Origin: JBBDWJ01 sp040902925 | Lineage (GTDB): Bacteria; Acidobacteriota; Terriglobia; Bryobacterales; UBA6623 | Reading direction: 5' to 3' | Length of the DNA: 21,626 nt | Assembly: GCA_040902925.1 (NCBI GenBank) | Contig: JBBDWJ010000204.1 | Location: forward strand, 1 to 21,626 | In this document: piece after piece, positions 15,679-21,626 of the stretch | Position numbering within the stretch: the stretch's first letter is position 1 | Layout: the number at the start of each line of letters is the position of its first letter | The notes under the pieces: model-generated | The model's input: only the letters and a program-made list of their open reading frames with translations | Database searches by the model: none | What the model was told of the DNA's origin: nothing | Program-made: the position numbers and the translations under genes

Positions 15679-18600
15679 TTGAATCGCGCTGATGTCAGCG
15701 GCCCAACGGTTGAGCAGGCGCCGCGCGAGGTCAACAATCGAACGAATGAAAATGGAAAGCCGGCGGCTGAGATCCGGCGGGCCCAACCGGCAGGCGGGCG
15801 CGGCCACATCCCGCGGCGCAAGTCCGAGGAGCCCTGCGCGATGTCGTTCGCGCAGCAGCGGCTTTGGTACCTCGAGCAGATCGAGCCCGGTGACCCCGCT
15901 TACCACGTCGTGCATGCGGTGCGGCTGAAGGGACGCCTGGACCAGCTAGCGCTGCACAACGCGCTCAACAAGATTGTCGAACGGCATGAGGCATTGCGCA
16001 CCACGTTCGGCTTTCGCGGCTCGATGCCGGTCCAAGCCGTGCAGCCGGCCCGAGCGGTGGAACTGCGCTGCTTCGATTTGCGGGAAGATCCGGCGGACGC
16101 GTCGCTGGCCGGCCTGCTGAGGGCTGAAGCGCGGCGTCCATTTGATTTCTCGCAAGACCTGATGTTGCGCGCGGCGTTGGTGACGCTGGCCGGCGAAGAG
16201 CATGTGCTGCTGCTGACGGTGCATCACATCGCCGTTGACGGCTGGTCTCTCGGCGTTCTGCGCCGTGAGATGGCGGCGTGCTATGAGGCTTACTCCGCGG
16301 GGCGCGAGCCGGTATTGCCGGAATTGCCGATTCAATACGCCGACCATTCGATATGGCAAGCGGAGCACGTGAAGACCGCGCGCATCGAACGGCAGCTCGC
16401 GTATTGGAAACAGCATTTGGCCAGTGCGCCCGCGCCGCTTGATCTGTCGGCGGATAGGCCGCGGCCGGCGCGGCGAACGCATGATGGCGCAACGGAGTTC
16501 TTCACATTGCCGCCGGAGCTGCACGCCCGCGTGAAGCAGTTTTGCGCCGCCGAAAACGCCAGCCTGTACATGGTTCTGATGGCGGCTTTTCAGGCCTTGC
16601 TGCACCGCTACAGCGGCCAGGAGGATATCTGCGTCGGCTCGCCGATCGCGGGGCGTACGCGCCGGGAGACAGAAGGGCTGATCGGATACTTCGCCAACAC
16701 GCTCGCCATTCGCGGGGACCTTTTCGGCAACCCGAGCTTTCGCGAACTTGTGCAACGAGTGCACAGGGTTTCGCTCGATGCCTACTCGAACCACGAAATT
16801 CCGTTCGACAAGGTGGTTGAGGCGCTACGCCCGGAACGGGACGGCGACGCAACTCTGTTCCAGACGATGCTGATCCTGCAAAACTCGCCCAGCGTCGACT
16901 TGAATCTGCCCGGCATCGAAGCGAGTCCGTTCGACCTGGATACCGGTGTCGCGAAGTTCGACCTGTCGTTGGCCTTTCGGGAGCGCGAGACTGGGCTGAG
17001 CGGCTACCTGGAGTACAGCACGGATCTGTTCGACGCTGCCACGGCGCGGCGGATCATCGGGCACTTCGAGACGCTTCTCGACGCCGCAATCGATGCGCCA
17101 GGCGAGGCGATCAGTTCCTTCCCATTGCTCACCGCCGCCGAACGGCAACAGGTGCTGCTGGATTGGAATACCACCGCGGAGGGCGTCCCCGAGCAGTGTG
17201 TTCACGAGTTCTTTGAGGAGCATGCCCAACGCGCGCCGGCGGCGTTGGCGGTGGCGTTTGAGGGCCAACAGCTTACCTATGGCGAGCTGAATCAACGGGC
17301 TGACCGGCTGGCGCGGCGCCTGTGTGAGTTGGGCGTCGGGCCCGGCACGCTGGTGGGTCTCTATGCCGAACGTTCACTCGATCTGGTCGTGGGCCTGGTT
17401 GGAACGCTCAAGGCCGGAGCGGCGTACATTCCGCTTGATCCGGCTTATCCGCGGGAGCGTCTTGCCTTGATGGCCGAAGATGCGGGCCTGAAAGTTCTGC
17501 TGACGCAGTCGCATCTTCTCGATAGGCTTCCCGCCGCGGCGGCGCAGGCTGTTGCGTTGGACACCTTGGATTGGACTGGGCCGCCCTCCTCGACGACGTT
17601 GCCGGCTGTTTCCCCGAGCGACCTTGTCTACGTGGTTTACACTTCGGGTTCCACCGGAAAACCCAAGGGCGTGGCCATCGAGCATCGCTCGCTTGTGAAT
17701 CTTTTGAAATCGTTCGGCCGCGAGGTCACGTTCAGCCATCGCGATCATCTTTTCGCCACATCATCGATGTCGTTCGACATGGGGAACCTGGACGTCTTCC
17801 TGCCGCTGTTTTACGGCGCCGGGTTCACGATTGCCAGCCGCGACGTCGCAATTGATGCCGATCGTTTGGGCGAGGCCATCGACGATGCGAATGCGACGTA
17901 TATGCAAGCGACGCCGGCGACCTTCCGGCTGCTGCTCGACGCGGGCTGGCGGGGCAAGAAAGACCTCAAGATTCTCAGCGGCGGTGAGAATCTGACCCGC
18001 TCGCTGGTCGATCGGTTGCACGGCAAGTGCAGCGCGATTTGGAACGGCTATGGTCCGGCCGAAGCGACGATGTGCTCGGTGATCACCAGAGTGAACGCTG
18101 GCGAGGGCGCCGTGCCGATCGGTAAGCCGCTTGCCAACACGTTGCTCTACGTGGTCGATTCGCGGATGCAGCCGGTTCCTGTCGGCGTGCGGGGAGAGCT
18201 GTGTATCGGCGGCATCGGTTTGGCGCGTGAATATCTGAACCGTCCCGAACTCACCGCCGAGCGCTTCATTTCGAACCCATTCGGCGCCGGGCGGCTCTAC
18301 AAGACGGGGGACCTCGTCCGCTGGTGGGCCGATGGGCAGCTCGAGTTTCTTGGCCGCAGCGATGACCAGGTCAAGGTACGCGGTTTTCGCATTGAGCTTG
18401 GCGAAATCGAAGCTGCTCTTTTGAGCCACGCCGCCGTCAACGCCGCCTGCGTGATGGTCCGTGAGGACGTCCCCGGCGACCGCTACCTCGCGAGTTATTA
18501 CATCGCCGAGTCAGGCCACGATGTTTCCAACAAAGAACTGCGGGAATATCTACGCAACCTGCTGCCTGCGCACATGGTTCCAGGGCGCTGGCTGCAAATG

Positions 18601-19008
18601 GACCGCTTGCCGCTGACTCCCAATGGCAAGGTGGACCGCCGCGCGCTGCCGGCGCCGCCCGCGCAACTCGACGCTACGGAGCAGAACGCTCTCCAAACGG
18701 AAATGCAGAAGCACGTTGCCCAAGTGTGGGAAAGCGCGCTGGGTGTCCACGGTGTCGGCGTTCACGACAACTTCTATGATCTGGGCGGCCACTCGTTGCT
18801 TTCGATGCAAGTCATCCAGGCGCTGGAGGCGCGAACGGGAGTCCGCATGCAGCCCACGGCGCTCGTCTCGCAGTCTCTTGGCCAGATTGCGGCCTTTTAC
18901 GAGCGCAACAAGAAGGTTGAGCGCAAAGAAGGCCGTGAGACATGGATGCAACGGCTTGCGCGCGGGGCCATGGACTATTTCCGGTTTCGCGTGCCCGCGC
19001 GGGGCTGA
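15679..19008 (+). CDS. nonribosomal peptide synthetase module (C-A-PCP)
   Basis: A 1109-residue single complete module. The condensation domain (about 53-480) opens with MSFAQQRLWYLEQ and keeps its active-site HHIAVDG (182-188) and the IGYFAN motif (335-340). The adenylation domain (about 505-990) has TSGSTGKPKG (655-664), YGPAE (791-795, Ala replacing the usual Thr), TGDLVRW (876-882) and Lys984. Specificity positions read D700, M701, L704, Q743, L766, G768, G790, M798, C799, close to the upstream module and again glycine-like. The carrier has GGHSLL with Ser1039. There is no epimerase, thioesterase or reductase. It should condense the amino acid loaded upstream with its own. The TTG start at 15679 is chosen because no later in-frame start precedes the C domain and AGGCGAA stands just upstream. 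The first 50 residues are polar and may dock. Confidence 0.92.
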   Translation: MNRADVSGPTVEQAPREVNNRTNENGKPAAEIRRAQPAGGRGHIPRRKSEEPCAMSFAQQRLWYLEQIEPGDPAYHVVHAVRLKGRLDQLALHNALNKIVERHEALRTTFGFRGSMPVQAVQPARAVELRCFDLREDPADASLAGLLRAEARRPFDFSQDLMLRAALVTLAGEEHVLLLTVHHIAVDGWSLGVLRREMAACYEAYSAGREPVLPELPIQYADHSIWQAEHVKTARIERQLAYWKQHLASAPAPLDLSADRPRPARRTHDGATEFFTLPPELHARVKQFCAAENASLYMVLMAAFQALLHRYSGQEDICVGSPIAGRTRRETEGLIGYFANTLAIRGDLFGNPSFRELVQRVHRVSLDAYSNHEIPFDKVVEALRPERDGDATLFQTMLILQNSPSVDLNLPGIEASPFDLDTGVAKFDLSLAFRERETGLSGYLEYSTDLFDAATARRIIGHFETLLDAAIDAPGEAISSFPLLTAAERQQVLLDWNTTAEGVPEQCVHEFFEEHAQRAPAALAVAFEGQQLTYGELNQRADRLARRLCELGVGPGTLVGLYAERSLDLVVGLVGTLKAGAAYIPLDPAYPRERLALMAEDAGLKVLLTQSHLLDRLPAAAAQAVALDTLDWTGPPSSTTLPAVSPSDLVYVVYTSGSTGKPKGVAIEHRSLVNLLKSFGREVTFSHRDHLFATSSMSFDMGNLDVFLPLFYGAGFTIASRDVAIDADRLGEAIDDANATYMQATPATFRLLLDAGWRGKKDLKILSGGENLTRSLVDRLHGKCSAIWNGYGPAEATMCSVITRVNAGEGAVPIGKPLANTLLYVVDSRMQPVPVGVRGELCIGGIGLAREYLNRPELTAERFISNPFGAGRLYKTGDLVRWWADGQLEFLGRSDDQVKVRGFRIELGEIEAALLSHAAVNAACVMVREDVPGDRYLASYYIAESGHDVSNKELREYLRNLLPAHMVPGRWLQMDRLPLTPNGKVDRRALPAPPAQLDATEQNALQTEMQKHVAQVWESALGVHGVGVHDNFYDLGGHSLLSMQVIQALEARTGVRMQPTALVSQSLGQIAAFYERNKKVERKEGRETWMQRLARGAMDYFRFRVPARG

Positions 19009-19050
19009 GCGGATTTCCCGTAACCCATGAGGCATTGGAAGCGGTCGTTA

Positions 19051-19063
19051 AAGGGAAACCCTT
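19051..19063 (+). other. weak hairpin after the second NRPS gene
   Basis: AAGGG (19051-19055) can pair with CCCTT (19059-19063) across a three-base loop. It lies 43 bases after the NRPS stop. The stem is short and no T-run follows, so a terminator role is only possible. Confidence 0.2.
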
Positions 19064-19093
19064 AGGCAGGAATCCTGAGCAGCGGCCTATAAT
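19063..19093 (+). promoter_or_regulatory. candidate sigma-70-like promoter for the hydrolase pair
   Basis: A perfect TATAAT (19088-19093) is preceded by TAGGCA (19063-19068, four of six to TTGACA) with a long 19-base spacer. It lies about 80 bases before the first hydrolase start, in the longest gene-free spacer of the + strand genes. The -10 box stands out in GC-rich DNA, but the -35 match is weak. Confidence 0.35.
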
Positions 19094-19171
19094 CCAAGTA
19101 GACCGCCACGACGGCCTATCCGGGTTCGAGCGCTATCGGGGGGTAGCAGCCGCAACCCAGGAATCGTGATC

Positions 19172-19960
19172 ATGCAACCGTATTTTTTTTCGACGCCGGA
19201 AGCAAACCTGTTTGCCGTATACCATCAGCCGGGCGGAGCCTCGCGCCAAACAGCCGTATTGCTCTGCTACCCGCTGTTTCACGAGTACCTCAGTACGCAT
19301 CGGACCTGCCGGCAACTTGCGGGGATGCTGGGCAGCGCCGGCTTCCCGGTGTTGCGATTCGACTACTTCGGATGCGGCGACTCTGGAGGCAGCGCCGCGC
19401 AAGCCTCTTTGGACGGCTGGTTGAGAAACGTGGCTGCCGCCGCCGATGAGATCAAGTCGCGCGCGAACGTATCAAAGCTGTGCGTTATTGGACTTCGTTT
19501 CGGCGCCACGCTGGCGACTCTCGCGGCCTGCCGGAATTCGTCGATCGATAGTCTGGTGTTGTGGGATCCGATCGCGCGCGGACCCGACTACCTGGCGGAT
19601 CTGTCGATCTTTCATGACAAGGTGCTGGACGAAGCCGCGGCGCACTCGCCCGGCATGGTGCGCCCGGCCGTGCGGGATGGCCTGTCGCTTTTCGGGTTTC
19701 AGAGCAGCTTGACGGAAGAAATGCGCGCCATCGATTTATTGACGATGTCGGAAAGGCCGGCGCAAAACGTGCTGCTGATCGAAAGCACGGCCGGTAAGGG
19801 CAGCCCCGCGTTTGCCGCTCATCTGCAACAGCAAGTTTCAAATTTTCAACACAAAAACCTGCCGGCGAAAGATCTGTGGAAGTTGGATTTCGATCTCGCG
19901 ATGCCACCGCGCGAGATTTTGTCCACAATCGTCAACTGGATCTCGGGGGTGTGTGAATGA
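19172..19960 (+). CDS. alpha/beta hydrolase-fold protein lacking the usual nucleophile (exosortase-locus hydrolase-like)
   Basis: A 262-residue alpha/beta hydrolase fold: strand and oxyanion segment LLCYPLFHEY, then RFDYFGCGDSGG, then a nucleophile elbow in which GxSxG reads GLRFG, putting Arg where Ser should be (codon cgt). No convincing Asp and His of a triad follow either. It resembles one member of the hydrolase pair found in exosortase A polysaccharide loci (TIGR03101-like), which as I recall also has an unusual elbow. It may be a non-catalytic partner or chaperone of the next protein. AGGAA at 19159-19163 favours ATG 19172; GTG at 19166 would add two residues. Its stop overlaps the next gene's start, indicating a coupled pair. 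No signal peptide is seen. Confidence 0.75.
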   Translation: MQPYFFSTPEANLFAVYHQPGGASRQTAVLLCYPLFHEYLSTHRTCRQLAGMLGSAGFPVLRFDYFGCGDSGGSAAQASLDGWLRNVAAAADEIKSRANVSKLCVIGLRFGATLATLAACRNSSIDSLVLWDPIARGPDYLADLSIFHDKVLDEAAAHSPGMVRPAVRDGLSLFGFQSSLTEEMRAIDLLTMSERPAQNVLLIESTAGKGSPAFAAHLQQQVSNFQHKNLPAKDLWKLDFDLAMPPREILSTIVNWISGVCE

Positions 19961-20874
19961 ACGAACAAGCGGCAGTGTTTGGAGATCAGAGCTCGCTGGT
20001 CGGCATCCTTAGCCGTCCGGAGAAACCGGTTGAAGGCGCCCCGGCTCTGCTGTTTCTTACCGCCGGCCTGATTCACCGCGTCGGCCCCAATCACATGTAC
20101 GCGGAGTTGTGCCGCGATGCGGCGGCCGCGGGATTTTTTGCGATGCGGTTCGACTTTTCCGGCATCGGCGATAGCGAGCCGCGAAAAGACTTCCTGCCGT
20201 TACACAAGAGCTGCGTTCTCGAAGTGCAGCAGGCCATGGACTATCTGCGCCGGACGGCCAATGTGGAAAGATTCGTGCTCGTCGGCCTTTGCTCGGGCGC
20301 GAACGCCGCGTACTTTGCGGCTCTCGAAGACCGCCGCGTCGTGGGCGGCATCCTCATCAATACGCAAAGCTTCCAAGAAGAAGGCGAAGATGAACTGCTT
20401 GACTATGCGGCCGGCAGCGCGCTGACGCGTTACTTGTTCAGCCCCCGGGCGTGGGTGAAGGTTTTTAAGGGAACGGCTCGCTATCGCGGGAAACTTGGAA
20501 AAGTAGCGAAGCATCTGACGGCGTCATTGCTTCGGAAAAATCGCTTGAGCGACAAGGCGCGCGCGGCGAGCCAGGGGCTGTTTGATCTTGCCGAACGCAA
20601 CGTGGAGTTGCTGCTGCTCTATTCCAAGGGCGACCGCGGGCTGGAGTACTTCAACTTGCTCGGCCGGCGGGAGATTACAAGACTCGAACAGACCGGCCGT
20701 GTCCAGATCGAGATTCTAAACGGTACCGATCACTTGTTTACTCCGCCCGAAACCCGCCAGGAGCTCTTTCGGATCAGCCTCGCGTGGCTGCAGCGCTTCC
20801 CGCGGCGCAAAAAAGAGAGCCATCCCCTCGCGGCCGCGCTGAGTCTCTGCCTTTCGTTGATCGAGTCGGTGTAG
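19957..20874 (+). CDS. alpha/beta hydrolase with Cys nucleophile (exosortase-locus hydrolase-like)
   Basis: A 305-residue protein with the alpha/beta hydrolase core: RFDFSGIGDSE (64-74), a nucleophile elbow GLCSG (110-114) with Cys112 in the Ser position, a plausible acid Asp226 in YSKGDRG and His259 in GTDHLFTP. This gives a complete Cys-Asp-His triad. It resembles the second member of the hydrolase pair of exosortase A EPS loci (TIGR03100-like), whose elbow also carries Cys. Because both NRPS proteins lack a thioesterase, this enzyme could release or transfer the carrier-bound product; that is inference from order. It begins in an ATGA overlap with the preceding hydrolase. The final helix is hydrophobic (LAAALSLCLSLIE), so weak membrane contact is possible. 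It is the last + strand gene. Confidence 0.8.
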   Translation: MNEQAAVFGDQSSLVGILSRPEKPVEGAPALLFLTAGLIHRVGPNHMYAELCRDAAAAGFFAMRFDFSGIGDSEPRKDFLPLHKSCVLEVQQAMDYLRRTANVERFVLVGLCSGANAAYFAALEDRRVVGGILINTQSFQEEGEDELLDYAAGSALTRYLFSPRAWVKVFKGTARYRGKLGKVAKHLTASLLRKNRLSDKARAASQGLFDLAERNVELLLLYSKGDRGLEYFNLLGRREITRLEQTGRVQIEILNGTDHLFTPPETRQELFRISLAWLQRFPRRKKESHPLAAALSLCLSLIESV

Positions 20875-20892
20875 GGGCCACGGCCACATCAC

Positions 20893-20928
20893 CGCCCACC
20901 TCAGCGCCCACCTCAGCGCCCACCTCAC
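20893..20928. repeat. tandem repeat, three 12-base units, between convergent genes
   Basis: CGCCCACCTCAG occurs at 20893-20904 and 20905-20916, and a third copy at 20917-20928 differs only in its last base. A near-palindrome GCCACTGTGGC follows at 20930-20940. This is the 132-base space between the second hydrolase and the minus-strand gene; a shared terminator would be expected here but no T-tailed hairpin is visible. Confidence 0.8.
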
Positions 20929-21006
20929 GGCCACTGTGGCGCACTCGATTCAACGACCTGCCAGCTACCGCTTTTTCTCACACCGCATCTAGACCGCCAA
21001 AAACCC

Positions 21007-21626
21007 TTATCTGCGCCGTCCGCTGAGCCAGTTGTGCTTGAGCGTGATTCCGGCGCCCACTGACCACCCGCCTGGGATCGGGACAATCGCTTCGTCGAGA
21101 GTGATGCGCTGCTTGGCGCCCAGGCAGTTGCACCCGAAAGTAAACGTGACTCCGATCTGGAGATTGTGCTTGGGCAGGTCTAAGCCGATGCCCACGGTTG
21201 GCGCATAGCCGTTGTCCGAATTCGGCACGATGACCGAAAAGTGATCGGTCACCCACTCGCCCAGCACTCCCCGCAGGTACGTCTTCAGAACCAGTTCATT
21301 GAGCGCGTGCTGCAGGAAGTCGGGCGTCATCCCCACCATGCCCTGCGGTTCGCGGACCACAAAGCCCACGTCATCGATGTGGATGTTGCAAGCCTCGGGC
21401 GTGACCGCGGCGTGCAGGGAAGAAATCTCGATCTTGCGCTCGGCGGGCGGGGCGAAGCGGGCGGCGAAGCGGCGATCGGGCCGCACGCTGGACATGTTGA
21501 GCGGCCGGTCGTCCAGGGGCGGAGTCAAGTCCCGGATCTCGCGGAAGCCCCAGGCCCGCTCTTCTTTTTTTCCGGGCATGCCGGTCTTGGTGGCGGCATA
21601 CGATATCTGAAGCGGGTCGGCGTGGA
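21007..21626 (-). CDS. unrecognised protein, C-terminal part, 5' truncated by window edge
   Basis: The frame is open on the minus strand from the right edge to a TAA at 21007-21009, giving about 206 residues of an incomplete protein. The ATG at 21579 is probably internal, because the frame continues with protein-like sequence (DPLQISYAATKTG) to the edge. I do not recognise a family. The middle is acidic and soluble in character; the last 60 residues alternate polar and hydrophobic residues with many glycines (TVGIGLDLP, IGVTFTFGCNC, WSVGAGITLKHNW), which would fit beta strands, perhaps of an outer-membrane or secreted protein. It converges with the polysaccharide/NRPS genes and is probably a separate transcription unit. 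It may be unrelated to the locus. Confidence 0.65.
   Translation of the reverse strand, partial: HADPLQISYAATKTGMPGKKEERAWGFREIRDLTPPLDDRPLNMSSVRPDRRFAARFAPPAERKIEISSLHAAVTPEACNIHIDDVGFVVREPQGMVGMTPDFLQHALNELVLKTYLRGVLGEWVTDHFSVIVPNSDNGYAPTVGIGLDLPKHNLQIGVTFTFGCNCLGAKQRITLDEAIVPIPGGWSVGAGITLKHNWLSGRRR

Noticed and set aside
1..21626. tRNA, rRNA, CRISPR arrays, transposases, prophage genes
   Set aside because: None was seen: no transposase motifs, no regularly spaced repeats and no RNA-gene sequence could be recognised by eye.

Overview
The window is a GC-rich bacterial segment from a draft assembly (a run of ten Ns interrupts one gene). Coding density is high and GTG and TTG starts are frequent. 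An acidobacterium of the Solibacter/Bryobacter kind fits best: it would explain the kinase-like protein fused to putative-Ig repeats and an extracellular polysaccharide locus of exosortase-associated type. That assignment rests on gene content and is not proven here. Fourteen of the fifteen recognisable genes lie on the + strand, several of them in ATGA overlaps; one partial gene on the right edge faces them.

Region 1 (2-7686) is an exopolysaccharide operon. In order it holds the C-terminal end of a polysaccharide deacetylase, a second membrane-anchored deacetylase, a GNAT acetyltransferase, a DUF3473-type deacetylase, a Wzx-like flippase (broken by the N gap), an O-antigen ligase/polymerase and a GT4 glycosyltransferase. 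Region 2 (7687-11024) continues the theme with a short initiating sugar-phosphate transferase, a DegT-type PLP aminotransferase, a strong hairpin, and a WalW-like deacetylase. Together these can start a lipid-linked glycan, supply an amino sugar, extend, flip, polymerise, acetylate and deacetylate it.

Region 3 (11113-20874) is the unusual part. A membrane protein with a degenerate Ser/Thr kinase domain and two extracytoplasmic Ig-like repeats is followed by two single-module NRPS genes and two alpha/beta hydrolases. The first NRPS has only the C-terminal half of its condensation domain, so it can load but probably not condense; the second is a complete C-A-PCP module. Neither ends in a thioesterase. 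The first hydrolase has Arg where the nucleophile should be; the second has a Cys nucleophile with plausible Asp and His partners.

My reading, as inference, is a polysaccharide locus with an attached two-module aminoacyl or dipeptide assembly line whose product is released or transferred by the hydrolase pair, possibly onto the glycan. This echoes the acyl-CoA ligase, carrier protein and paired-hydrolase cassette of exosortase A loci, but with NRPS modules in place of the ligase. No exosortase or PEP-CTERM protein is visible in the window. The right edge (21007 onward, minus strand) carries the end of an unrecognised protein.
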